Positions 22,628-32,217 of a stretch of 49,333 nucleotides of DNA are shown in pieces (positions within the stretch are counted from its first letter, which is position 1; each line of letters begins with the position of its first letter). The position numbers and the translations under genes were made by a program. The stretch is from contig JAUCBJ010002424.1 in the NCBI GenBank assembly GCA_032718475.1, positions 1 through 49,333 of the forward strand, written 5' to 3'. Source of the stretch: Nemertoderma westbladi. Taxonomy: Eukaryota; Xenacoelomorpha; Nemertodermatida; Nemertodermatidae. Under the pieces are notes generated by a model. The model was not told the origin of the DNA. It saw only the letters and a list, made by a program, of their open reading frames with translations, and did no database searches.

Positions 22628-22918
22628 ATAGTAACAATGTGTTGGCAAGCTGTATTTTTCGAGGTGTTTGTTATTATACATAGAGAGATATGAGATATTA
22701 ATTTCAAGAAAAAATACGCGATTCCTAAATTTGTACACTACCCGGTTAAAAAGTGCGCATGTGATGGGATTGGTCCTGCAGTTGCGCCAATAAAAGATAA
22801 GTTATTTTCGGTAAAATAAACTTATCATTCGAGGTTAAGACCCCTAGATCCCTTCCTATAATAAATGTATAATAACAAACACCTCGAAAAATACAGCTTG
22901 CCAACACATTGTTACTAT
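22628..22918. mobile_element. TA-flanked inverted-repeat element (MITE) with 54-bp perfect arms
   Basis: The arms at 22628-22681 and 22865-22918 are perfect reverse complements over 54 bp (core GTAACAATGTGTTGGCAAGC). Taking GTAAC as the end, both sides are followed by TA, as expected for a Tc1/mariner-type TA duplication. The interior (22683-22864) is identical to the body of the SINE at 23095-23284. No coding capacity. Confidence 0.75.
22683..22872. repeat. SINE body, copy 1 (headless)
   Basis: 190 bp identical to 23095-23284 by eye, offset 412 bp. This copy lacks the tRNA-like head and the hammerhead; it begins abruptly at GAGAGATATGAG next to the left arm of the inverted-repeat element. 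Its last 8 bp overlap the right arm. Confidence 0.85.
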
Positions 22919-22992
22919 CAATAATAAAAAATCAGGGGTTAATAAAATTGGCAGCTGGCTTTGAAATTAATACTCCATATCTCAAGAACCTG

Positions 22993-23284
22993 TGGCCTAG
23001 TGGTTGTAGTCTCGGCTTCCACCTCGAGGTCCCAGGTTCGAATCCGACACCACGCTGATGAGACCCAGTAAGGTCGAAACGCGTACGTGGTTTGGAGAGA
23101 TATGAGATATTAATTTCAAGAAAAAATACGCGATTCCTAAATTTGTACACTACCCGGTTAAAAAGTGCGCATGTGATGGGATTGGTCCTGCAGTTGCGCC
23201 AATAAAAGATAAGTTATTTTCGGTAAAATAAACTTATCATTCGAGGTTAAGACCCCTAGATCCCTTCCTATAATAAATGTATAA
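22993..23284 (+). mobile_element. tRNA-derived SINE with hammerhead ribozyme
   Basis: RNA polymerase III promoter: A box TGGCCTAGTGG (22993-23003) and B box GGTTCGAATCC (23035-23045), 31 bp apart as in tRNA genes. Immediately downstream is a hammerhead core (23049-23091), then the 190-bp body that recurs at 22683-22872. The 3' end is AT-rich (ATAAATGTATAA). SINEs have no protein; they depend on a partner LINE. No clear target duplication was found, so the outer limits are approximate. Confidence 0.7.
23049..23091 (+). ncRNA. Hammerhead ribozyme, type I arrangement with minimal stem III
   Basis: Stem I 5' strand ACCACG (23049-23054); core CTGATGA (23055-23061); stem II GACC and GGTC (23062-23065, 23072-23075) closed by loop CAGTAA; core GAAA (23076-23079); a two-base-pair stem III within ACGCGT (23079-23084); then A23085 as the permitted residue before the cleavage site; and stem I 3' strand CGTGGT (23086-23091), complementary to the 5' strand. 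All invariant core bases are present. Self-cleavage is predicted between 23085 and 23086. Similar minimal hammerheads are known in schistosome SINE-like elements, Penelope-like elements and animal retrozymes. Confidence 0.8.
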
Positions 23285-23907
23285 ATAATATATGTACATT
23301 ATTCCATTAGGGATCAGGGGGTGGGGTGAGTACCCGACAAGAATGTAGCAGAACATGGGTGAGTTTGGTTCCCCAAACACGTCTTTGTAACCTGCTCCTT
23401 TACTAACCTGGTCCTTTAAAAGGCAATGGGACCGAAGGCTCTTTGAGAGCTAACGCGACTTTACCTCTTTGTTTAGTACAGAGGGTCTTTGGTCTTTACT
23501 TTGTACTCACCCAGCAGATCACTACTATTGATTGTATTATAGTTATTGACTAGCATTGGAAGTCCTGAATTTCTATTCATCAAGTTGAAGTTGTGGTATA
23601 TTACAGTACGCCCCCCTCACACGTAGCAAATAATTGTTTCTGCAATTTGTTTCTCAAACTTGATGCTGGAATCCTCACACGCGGTAAACTTTTTTCTCAA
23701 AAAAATAACAGTTAATTCAAAGTAAATAGTTAACATGTCCACTCACACACGGGAAACTTGTTGCTCAAGAAAATTTGTTCAATCACTTTGTAGCGTTATG
23801 ACACGAGTATATTTATGTACCGAGCGAGCGCAGCGAGGGAGGTTTACATAAATAAACAAGGGTCTTTAACGCTGAAAAGTTATCTTTGCAAACAATGATG
23901 TATGTAA
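23285..23907. other. Non-coding, no supported gene
   Basis: Contains two reversed copies of the dispersed motif AAAGGAGCAGGTTAC (23387-23400, and a variant at about 23402-23416) and repeated CTCACAC-type blocks at 23617-23760. Otherwise unremarkable. Confidence 0.4.
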
Positions 23908-24716
23908 TTTTGTTACATTATGTCAACTTAATCAGCGTTCGGTATATGAAGAAAGGATTTTATGGATACTCATTTATACATTTTAATCTGTACTATATCA
24001 ATATAAGTGAAGTTTATTAACAGCTATACAGTATTAATTATCTAATATCTTAATAATCTCCTGCATGGATATGATAAATCAGTAATCCATCTTGATTATA
24101 GTCGACTGAATCTAACTGAGTCACCGTCTGTGTCCGTTAAGTTTTACTGAACACTGTCGCCATTTTCTTTCATTTTCTTTTCTATTGGACATTTCGCCAA
24201 AATGGCGAAATGTAATCCCACACTCCCACCTCCCTGGCTTGCCCCACTCTCCTCGTTCAAGGCGTCCACCCCCATGGCTCGCCTCACTCACCTCGTCCAA
24301 GGCCTCATCCACTCTCACCTCCATGGCTCGCCCCACTCACCTCGTTCAAGCCGTCCCCCACTTCCACCTCCATGGCTCGCCCCATTCACTTCGTTCAAGG
24401 TCTCCTCCACCCCCACTTCCATGGCTCGCCCCACTCACATCGTTCAAGGCGTCCTCCACTCCCACCTCCATGGCTCGCCTCATTCTCCTCGTTCAAGGTC
24501 TCCTCCACTCCCACCTCCACGGCTCGCTCCACTCACCTAGCTAGTCCCGTCACTGCAAACTGGATAATAAAGCAGCACTCATTAACATAAATGGAAATAA
24601 TGCATTTTAGAATACGGTAATTGAAGTTGTTTTCCATGTTATTGATTACTTTGCAGCGTTCCGTCCTGCGAGTAATTCACCAGAACGCTGTTTTAAGTTG
24701 ACATAATGTAACAAAA
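23908..24716. mobile_element. Inverted-repeat-bounded segment carrying a minisatellite
   Basis: 23908-23940 (TTTTGTTACATTATGTCAAC and on through AGCGTTC) is the near-perfect reverse complement of 24683-24716. The 0.8-kb interior contains the 49-bp array. No transposase. It could be a non-autonomous DNA element; a target duplication was not identified. Confidence 0.5.
24226..24541. repeat. 49-bp minisatellite, about six copies
   Basis: Unit CCATGGCTCGCCCCACTCAC, CTCGTTCAAGG and C-rich filler. ATGGCTCGCC recurs at 24274, 24323, 24372, 24421 and 24470, and as ACGGCTCGCT at 24519, an exact 49-bp period. Open frames of 72-119 codons on the plus strand are by-products. Confidence 0.93.
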
Positions 24717-24951
24717 ATAAGTAGTTAACATGTCCTTAATTTATTTGTATTATCAAATTATCTAATATTAGCTACCTGTCCGCGGTAGTACATAAAAATG
24801 TGATGTAATAAAAGTTGTTAAAGATGTTGCAGAGGAATATAGTTGTTTTATAAAAACGTTGCAGCAACTTATTGCTGGATTCCTCACACATAGAAACTGT
24901 TGTAGCGAAATGTTTCTGAGTGTCCAGCAATTGCTGACCCCTCACACGGAA

Positions 24952-25009
24952 CAACTTTTGTTTCAGAAACAAGTTTCAGAAACAAAAGTTGCTCCGTGTA
25001 GTGGTTTAA
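24952..25009. repeat. 28-bp-arm hairpin (near-perfect palindrome)
   Basis: Left arm CACACGGAACAACTTTTGTT (24952 on) and right arm ending AACAAAAGTTGCTCCGTGTA, with a 2-bp centre. The CTCACAC/GGAACAAC motif recurs at 23617-23760 and 24885-24960. Confidence 0.75.
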
Positions 25010-25319
25010 GAGGACCATTAGTCATTGCCCAAAGTTTATTATATTTTATTTATAAAACTACTACTCTGAAATTTTAATGTAAAGCTGCTGAACATTTTGG
25101 TATAAGTTATATGAAAAATAATAAAGTAGTAGAGTATTTAGTGATGAAATATGTCAAAAAATTTAAATAAGAAAAAAGTTAAAACACACTATTTCTATAA
25201 ATCACATAATTAATAAATTAATCTAGGCTGTGATTTTGTTTAATTTTCAAGAGTCGAATCTAATCGAATATTTTCTTTCGATTTTCGATTCGGTTTCGGT
25301 ATTTTTCGATTCGATTCGA
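25010..25319. other. Non-coding
   Basis: AT-rich; the last 70 bp are TCGATTCGA-rich and resemble 22110-22215. Confidence 0.4.
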
Positions 25320-25610
25320 TTTCTGATGTGTTGCCCGTAGCAAAGTTGATGCTTGCTGGTTGCCCGTAGCAACCGATGACGGTGGGAAGTTGTCCGTAAC
25401 CACCTGTTTTCGCAGCTGGGTTGCCTGTAGCAACCGATTACGCTGAATGTTAGCCTGTATCTGGATGGTTGCCAGTAGCAACCGACGTCACTGGAGGGTT
25501 TCCATTAGCAACCAATGATGCTGTTCGGTTGCTCATAGCAAGCGTTGACGCTGGCGGGTTGCCCGTAGTAAATGATGACGCTGTAGGTTTATCCGTCGCA
25601 ATTGCATTTT
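25320..25610. repeat. Degenerate approximately 36-bp tandem repeat
   Basis: About eight diverged copies of a unit close to GGTTGCCCGTAGCAACCGAT plus GACGCTGGC. GTTGC and GCAAC form a short palindrome inside each unit. Frames open on both strands (85-95 codons) because of the repeat; the minus-strand one reads as a Ser/Ala/Thr-rich repeat. I do not call it a gene. Confidence 0.75.
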
Positions 25611-25932
25611 TGCAGACTGAAGTTATAGACGTCAGTATATCAGAACGAATATCCATTACCTTATATTCGAAGAAACTTAAAAACACATCAGCCAGCCATC
25701 GACTTATCGTCATTATGCGTCGGCAGATTGCTTTTATTATTAACGGCGAATAAAATCGAGACTAGAAACGCAAACATTGAATTTTATTTTATTTTCCACT
25801 ACCAAATCGCGCAGGGCGACATATTTTCCAACTTTATATTTTAATTTAAAATTTTTACTATCAAAGACAAAATGTACAAATATTAATATACCACACGTCT
25901 GATGCTATATCTAATACTTGATAATGTGATTT

Positions 25933-26003
25933 AAAAGTATTTATGTCCGAAACTCCTTAAGCAATAAAAGTATTTATGTCCACAACTCCTTAAGCAATAA
26001 AAG
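25933..26003. repeat. 33-bp tandem duplication
   Basis: Two copies of AAAAGTATTTATGTCC plus RMAACTCCTTAAGCAAT, period 33 bp, differing at two bases. Confidence 0.85.
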
Positions 26004-26207
26004 TTTCCGTCGTGTGAGAAATCTGGCAACATATTTCTGAAAGAAGTCGCGCATCAAAAATTGCACTAATATTCTATATATTAATATAAATACTATGTTA
26101 TAGAATTCCTTTGGTTGCACTTGTGAGGCTGACCCTAAAAGTTGGTCACTGCCCCAAAGTATAGCATCCTAACAAGTGTTCTTTCTTATATTTGACAGCA
26201 TCAGACA

Positions 26208-26460
26208 GACACAGACATACAGACAGACAAACATGATTCTGACAAACATGAAAACTGACATCGGAAATGAAATCACCGACATGGAAAACCCCCAAAGTGA
26301 AACTTTTATCTAATTATTCTGCTTTTTTATAATTGAGAAACAACAGACAGACAGACATACTTGATTTAGACAAACCCGAAAACTGGCATCGGAAATTAAA
26401 TTACCGACTTGGAAAACTTTTGATACTTTTAGTAAACTATTGTGCTTTTGTTATATTCTA
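26208..26460. repeat. Diverged approximately 125-bp tandem duplication with ACAGACAG simple repeat
   Basis: Both copies run CAGACAGACA, a GACAAAC-ATGAAAACTG-like block, CATCGGAAAT, then CCGACATGGAAAAC or CCGACTTGGAAAAC. The first copy lies at about 26208-26330, the second at 26343-26460. It lies just upstream of the ARAP gene. Confidence 0.7.
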
Positions 26461-26673
26461 CAACCTAAAATTAGAAAAGACGGACAAACTGACAGTCAGG
26501 CACCAAGAATGTAAAGGAGAAACAGCACTGATATAAAATACCGCATGGAATATTCAATGTACATTAAATCGAGGTCCTGTAACTAATTTAGGTAGAATAT
26601 TGTTTAGTTGTTTCCACAGATGTATATAATGCATTCGACTTGTTGCTATGAAATTATATTGTATTATTTCTAT

Positions 26674-26689
26674 TTTTGCATATTTTAGG
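26674..26689 (+). other. Probable 3' splice site ahead of the ARAP coding exon
   Basis: A T-rich run ends in TTTTGCATATTTTAG at 26688, followed by G. This would start the exon 41 bp before the ATG, implying at least one non-coding upstream exon. Confidence 0.45.
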
Positions 26690-26729
26690 ATATATTCATG
26701 AAACAGACAACTGAGAGTTGATTTGGAAA

Positions 26730-29700
26730 ATGGACCACATAGCACGTCATAATCCTCCCCCGATTCCTCCACGTAAAATTACATTAAAAACCGATGTTTC
26801 CACTATGAGTACAAAGGATGTGGTTACAACTCCTGAGGAATCCGAAGGAGAAAAATCCTATATTAGTGTATGGAACACAACTAGTAAACCGTTACTTCCT
26901 AAACGTCGTCTAAGAAGTCCAAATGCCCAGGCCAGTAGTCCTCCCAGCCATTCACGCAATAGGATTAATAGCTTTGGTATCAGCCCTCAACAATTACCAG
27001 ACAGCCTTGATTTTAGTGGTTATCATGTTATTTCGGTAAAATCAAAATCTGAAGAAGAATTTGCTCGGAATCAAAATAGTGAACCAGATACTTCTTATTT
27101 ATCCAGTAAAGCTGAAGGCTATCACCGTATTGTTCCAGGTGAACAAAAGTCTCCCCCCTATGATAATGTATTTCAAGACAATCTTGATCAGAGCCAATGT
27201 GATGTCCATCAACGTTTTCAACATAGAAGTTGCAGCGAAGACGTTCCTACTAACAGAAGATACTCAACTTTCAAACCTGAACCCAAACCTCGATTATCTG
27301 AAGGAACAATTTCAGATGATTTTAATTCTCTTCAAAATCAACCAGAATTATCATGGTCATTAGAGGCAAATCCTCCATCAATACAGCAAGGAAACAATGA
27401 TGCTAAGGCTGAATATAATGATGATATTATTGATTCTGGTGAATTTAGTGACTCTGGATTTAAACAAAGTCAGTTTTCCCCACCACGTTGGAGCTGTTCC
27501 ACTCCTGACTTGTTGGATGTAGAGGATATGACTACAACAAACTTGAATCGTGACATTTCTAAATCAATTGAGTACCTTTCTCCAGATGAATTAGATTTTA
27601 CTGGAATCAGCATGAGTGACATCCGGCCTCCATTGCCAAAGCGAAAAGAGCCTGCAATGGAAATTAACATTCCTTTTTCATTCAAATCAGCATTAAAAAG
27701 GTCTGATTTGCGACAATCATTGCGTAAAACTCGCTTGTCTGATATGTATTCAAAAGTACAGAAACCATTCAAATTACCACCAAAGTCAAGGGAGATATTT
27801 AAACCATGGGTTAATATATATCAGCCACAGTTTGTTGCTGATACTGCAGCAAAGTCTGGCTTCTGTCAACTCTTGGAACACCAGAAACTCAACACAAACT
27901 CATCAGAAATAGACTCCAGTGATTTAGGGTCTTTATCTGTATCCTATGAAAAACCTCTCGAAATTTCCCAATCAAGTAGTACATATGACCTACTTCAGGA
28001 TTGCGTTACGGGTTTACCAGAAATAAAAGAGGACGAAGTTGCACATCATACACCTGCTATTTCATATCCGAAGGAGAGACCAGATTCCATTTCTTATGAT
28101 CTGAATACCTCTACTACAGAACATTCTATCATTCGGACTATATCAATGTTGCCACAATCCCAACGTCTTGGTAAAAAATCTGGATTGTTATTTATCTTAG
28201 ACAATAAATCTTGGCAGAAGAGATGGGTTACTGTTGATGATAATGAATTGGGTATTTATAACTCAAATGACTACAAGCATATCATAAAGGTGATCCCTGT
28301 CACAGCTATCAGCTTAGTTCGCAATGAGGTTAAGATTACTGATTCAGCTAGACCTAACAGAATATACTTAGAACTTGTTGATGGGAGAGTAATTTCTATG
28401 GCAGCAACAGATAACTTTGAAATGTCTGTCTGGTCTAACATAATTATGAGACATGTGGTTGCAAAAATGAAGTTGCAATCCCCTATCTACAGGTTGGGTG
28501 GATCTATGAGTGACCCTGATAAACAAGGCCATGTTAGAGTGGATGACAAGAAAAGGTATGCAGTGATAAAGGGTTATAGGATGAATTTTTATGAAAATGA
28601 TAATGACTACTTCTTGGCATGCGTATCCATGGACATCAATTTCAAATCTATAATTTATACAGTGAAGCAACTGTCACCAACCAAATTACAATGCATTTGC
28701 CATTCAGGGAGCTTCATTATAACAGGGGAAGATGAATCAGATACTGATAGTTGGAAGTCTGCTATAGAAGAATCTATTTATTGTGGTCTTTCTGATGATT
28801 CATACTTAAAGGCAGTTCAAGAAAATGTGACCAACACATATTGTGCAGATTGTAGGAATAACAAAGCAGTTTGGGCATCTGTTAATATATGTGTTACCCT
28901 CTGTGATCACTGTGCCGGCCTTCATAGAAAATTTAGCATTTCTAAAATTCATTCTCTGAGAATGGATAAAAAGATTTGGCAGCCGAATGTGATAGCATTA
29001 TTTAAACATTGTGGTAATGGGTTTCTAAATGAAATATGGGAGGTTAATGTACCAGATAGTGCAGTAATTTCACCAGACTGCAGTGATGAACAACGACATG
29101 ACTTTGTACATCAAAAGTATACTTTGAGGCAATTTATGGACATTCCAGAACAGTACTCTGATAATGAGTATCTAAATTTCATGTTAAATGATAGCGTTAA
29201 AAACGATAAAGATCTTAAAAAAACAATGCAGTTTGTATTTTGTGGTGCAGACATTCTTGCTGTAGATAATGATGGCTTGACTCCTTTAGATGTTGCGAGA
29301 AAGTATGGACAGACTCTCACTGAAACATTTCTTTCACTGAATGGTGGTGCTGGAAATGGCTCTAAATTTATATCCATCAACTGCCTCTTAGAAAGCTTAG
29401 AAGAATGGAATAACTCAGTAAGATTACATGCTGAAGGAGTTGTTTACCTAAAAGAAGGACGGCATATAAATAAAAGGTGGGCAATTTTAAAGCACAATTT
29501 ATTTGAAATGTTTAATGAAAAGGGGGCACCAAATTCAGCTATACGCCTTTGTTTAGTTATGAGGGATCATCAAAGAGACTGCGAAGGAGAGTGTGTGGCT
29601 ATCATTTCTGGTTCATCCAATGATCACAACCCACCATCCTATCTTCTCGATAAGTATTCCATCGAGATGTTGAACAAAAATGGGAAGTCATTGATATTTA

Positions 29701-31562
29701 TTGTTGAAGATGCTCAGGAGAATTTTAATTGGATGGAAAATTTGAGTAAATCCGCCACTTCTCCCAGATCATGGGGGAAAGAGGATGACATGGTATTGGC
29801 AAAACCTATTATCCATGCTGGTTTCTTACAGTGGAAAATTATCAACAGCCCTCACTGGCGCAAAGATTGGTTTATATTAAGAGGAAAATCATTGTTCTAT
29901 TTTGATACTGATAAAAAAGCTTATGAAGAAATTGATCTTAGAAAAGTCACTGGAACCTCCCCACGAAATAGATCGGAAATTATTAGCGATGGTACCCATT
30001 TTACGATGATGCAATATAACAAGGTATTCGAAATGAAGGGAATGTGTGCACGAGACACTTGTGCGTGGTTTGATAGCATAGTAATTGCCTCCACAGTCCA
30101 GGGTAGTGTCTTCCATGAACAACAACTTACCATGGCCGATATTCCAGTTTATATTGATGTTTGCATTAACCATATATGCATGAATGGTATTCAAAGTGAA
30201 GGTATATATAGGCAGGCTGGTGTTAAGTCCAAAATAAACAGGCTGAAAGAGCAATTGTTAGGTGATGCCAGACGTGTTGCCATAGACCAATCGGAATACA
30301 TGATCAACGATGTTTGTGGAGCTTTAAAACAATACTTCAGAGAGCTACCTGAGGCTGTAACAACTAATGCATTATATGAACAGTGGCTGGTTGTTGCAGG
30401 TTACAGTGATGACTATATGGAAGATAAAATGGGTTGGTATCACTACCTAATGAATGAGTTGCAACTGGCTAAACCATTAAACTACAATGTTTTACGTTTT
30501 CTAATTGGTCATTTAAAAGATGTGGCCCGTTTTAAATTGCAAAACAAAATGGCTATTTACAATTTAGCTACTGTTTTTGCTCCTTCTCTAATTTTTCACA
30601 GTGATGACTCAAACACTCACACTAGTACGGGGGATAAGTTATCATCGCCAGATTTAGCAGGAACTGAAATGAAAATACGTTGCATAGAATTTTTAATCAC
30701 TCATTATAAAGAGGTTTTCAAAGTCTCTGATGAAGATATCAAGAAGGAGAATGATCTTTTAGATGCGATGATACGAATGAGCACCGCATGGTTACCACAG
30801 TTCAATTCACGTGAGGAATCATTGTTTCAAGTAGAGATTCTCCTATTTGCTATCAATGGGAAGCAAACCAGCGTTCACATCAACAGTAGATCTACAGCAA
30901 ACGAAGTTCTTAAAATTATTGCGAAGCGAGAGAAATTAAACTTTGATGATATTTGTCTCCATGAAAACTTGAATGGCGGGGATATATCTCGACCTTTGAC
31001 CAACTCAGAGAATGTTCTCAATGTGCTCACGGAATGGAGATTTCTTCCCACCTCTAATAACTTTCTTATTGTCAAAGGAAACGATATTTTTGCCACCATA
31101 AATGCAAAGTTTAAGGGGGTATATGGTATAGATACAACAATGCAATATTGTGGGAGTAAGGATGCCAAAAAGTTTGTACTAGTCCACACGTGTATTGAAG
31201 ACGAGTTAATTAAATGTTATCGATTCAAAGATTTCAGTAAACCTCCACTAGCAACATGGCCCTTGGACTCAGTACTGGTATATATTTACTCGGTGGCAGA
31301 GAAACGCATGAAACTCCCAAAAGGCTACAAACATTGCATAGCTTTGCACACAATTAACAATGACAACTTCAGTTTATTGGCATCGAAGACAGATGAAGAC
31401 CCGTTTATCTTAATGGCAGCGATTCATAACACCAAAGCCTATGGAATGAATGCGCCTTTCACAACTCCTGCGGCATCCACCCATCCGATCTCCATAGGTA
31501 GAATATCGGAAAGTGACGACAGTCAGATGGGTGACGCACAACTCAACCAATCATCGTTGTGA
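26730..31562 (+). CDS. ARAP: ARAP-type ArfGAP/RhoGAP protein with five PH domains, ankyrin repeat and RA domain
   Basis: 1610 codons in one frame. The ATG at 26730 has a good context (AAAATGG) and an in-frame stop precedes it at 26712, so the coding start is secure. Order: proline-rich, Ser-rich N-terminus with SH3-type motifs (PPPIPPRK, PPLPKRK); PH1 about 480-576; PH2 590-687; ArfGAP 700-780 with C705-x2-C708-x16-C725-x2-C728 and arginine finger R733; ankyrin repeat about 830-870; PH3 900-1005; PH4 1029-1125; RhoGAP 1131-1330 with arginine finger R1161 in GIYRQAG; Ras-association about 1364-1447; PH5 about 1467-1570. ARAPs bind PtdIns(3,4,5)P3 at membranes and switch off Arf and Rho GTPases, linking endocytosis to actin. 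Both catalytic arginines are present. The SAM domain of vertebrate ARAPs is not seen. The lack of introns across about 4.8 kb is unusual. Confidence 0.95.
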   Translation: MDHIARHNPPPIPPRKITLKTDVSTMSTKDVVTTPEESEGEKSYISVWNTTSKPLLPKRRLRSPNAQASSPPSHSRNRINSFGISPQQLPDSLDFSGYHVISVKSKSEEEFARNQNSEPDTSYLSSKAEGYHRIVPGEQKSPPYDNVFQDNLDQSQCDVHQRFQHRSCSEDVPTNRRYSTFKPEPKPRLSEGTISDDFNSLQNQPELSWSLEANPPSIQQGNNDAKAEYNDDIIDSGEFSDSGFKQSQFSPPRWSCSTPDLLDVEDMTTTNLNRDISKSIEYLSPDELDFTGISMSDIRPPLPKRKEPAMEINIPFSFKSALKRSDLRQSLRKTRLSDMYSKVQKPFKLPPKSREIFKPWVNIYQPQFVADTAAKSGFCQLLEHQKLNTNSSEIDSSDLGSLSVSYEKPLEISQSSSTYDLLQDCVTGLPEIKEDEVAHHTPAISYPKERPDSISYDLNTSTTEHSIIRTISMLPQSQRLGKKSGLLFILDNKSWQKRWVTVDDNELGIYNSNDYKHIIKVIPVTAISLVRNEVKITDSARPNRIYLELVDGRVISMAATDNFEMSVWSNIIMRHVVAKMKLQSPIYRLGGSMSDPDKQGHVRVDDKKRYAVIKGYRMNFYENDNDYFLACVSMDINFKSIIYTVKQLSPTKLQCICHSGSFIITGEDESDTDSWKSAIEESIYCGLSDDSYLKAVQENVTNTYCADCRNNKAVWASVNICVTLCDHCAGLHRKFSISKIHSLRMDKKIWQPNVIALFKHCGNGFLNEIWEVNVPDSAVISPDCSDEQRHDFVHQKYTLRQFMDIPEQYSDNEYLNFMLNDSVKNDKDLKKTMQFVFCGADILAVDNDGLTPLDVARKYGQTLTETFLSLNGGAGNGSKFISINCLLESLEEWNNSVRLHAEGVVYLKEGRHINKRWAILKHNLFEMFNEKGAPNSAIRLCLVMRDHQRDCEGECVAIISGSSNDHNPPSYLLDKYSIEMLNKNGKSLIFIVEDAQENFNWMENLSKSATSPRSWGKEDDMVLAKPIIHAGFLQWKIINSPHWRKDWFILRGKSLFYFDTDKKAYEEIDLRKVTGTSPRNRSEIISDGTHFTMMQYNKVFEMKGMCARDTCAWFDSIVIASTVQGSVFHEQQLTMADIPVYIDVCINHICMNGIQSEGIYRQAGVKSKINRLKEQLLGDARRVAIDQSEYMINDVCGALKQYFRELPEAVTTNALYEQWLVVAGYSDDYMEDKMGWYHYLMNELQLAKPLNYNVLRFLIGHLKDVARFKLQNKMAIYNLATVFAPSLIFHSDDSNTHTSTGDKLSSPDLAGTEMKIRCIEFLITHYKEVFKVSDEDIKKENDLLDAMIRMSTAWLPQFNSREESLFQVEILLFAINGKQTSVHINSRSTANEVLKIIAKREKLNFDDICLHENLNGGDISRPLTNSENVLNVLTEWRFLPTSNNFLIVKGNDIFATINAKFKGVYGIDTTMQYCGSKDAKKFVLVHTCIEDELIKCYRFKDFSKPPLATWPLDSVLVYIYSVAEKRMKLPKGYKHCIALHTINNDNFSLLASKTDEDPFILMAAIHNTKAYGMNAPFTTPAASTHPISIGRISESDDSQMGDAQLNQSSL

Positions 31563-32217
31563 ACCTACCTCGGCATTGATAGATTTAATAAATTTCCCAC
31601 GAATTCCAACCATATGAAGCCTAAGTTAAGTTTATTCTGAAATGGTTGCATATTGGTTTTGTATCCAGAATTTATCAACTCCGTCTTCGTTGGCTAAACG
31701 CAATTTTTAACACATTATCATCTTTAATGGAACCTTTGCAAATTATCAATTTAATCTCAGTGATAATTTAAAATTAAATACCTTTAAGGGCGGTGATATT
31801 ATATATATTACAAGTATCAATGTAATTAGTTATATTTTACTGTAGAATATTTTACTCTTACAAATTTACGAATTACAAGATTGCTCTTTTTCGATAAATT
31901 CGACCTTACAAGTTGATAGTGGGATATAAACATATTTCTCGGTATACTAGGTGAACTGAATTGAACTGCAGTGAATGTTGTTGTCGTGAAAGAGACCATC
32001 ACTAATTAGTCGAAAAAACGAGATAATTAGTCATGGGACTCCGAGAGGTTGTTGGCGACGACGGAGTAGTTTCTGTGATTTCGAGTGATGTAATGGAATT
32101 ATTTTCACATGTAAATAAAATTGTTTATTTTCCCTTATATGCAGAAGCGGAAAATAAACTTTGTAATCAATTATTCTTATACTGAGCTGATGATTATTTA
32201 TTTAAACTAATTATTTC
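31563..32217 (+). other. 3' flank of ARAP with polyadenylation signals
   Basis: AATAAA occurs at 31587-31592 (25 bp after the stop), 32114-32119 and 32153-32158. The later two are more likely ends of a full 3' untranslated region. No other gene is seen here. Confidence 0.5.

Noticed and set aside
22985-23060. A functional tRNA gene
   Set aside because: A and B boxes are present, but the arms do not form a clean cloverleaf and the sequence runs straight into the ribozyme, as in a SINE.
25260-25753. Frames on both strands with a Ser/Ala/Thr-Gly-Asn repeat
   Set aside because: They coincide with a degenerate approximately 36-bp tandem repeat and have no unique protein sequence.
26718-26729. 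TTG start for the ARAP frame
   Set aside because: The first four codons lack an ATG; the ATG at 26730 has a better context and an in-frame stop lies at 26712.
32178-32200. A CTGATGA heptamer downstream of ARAP as a second hammerhead
   Set aside because: No stem II and no GAAA follow it.
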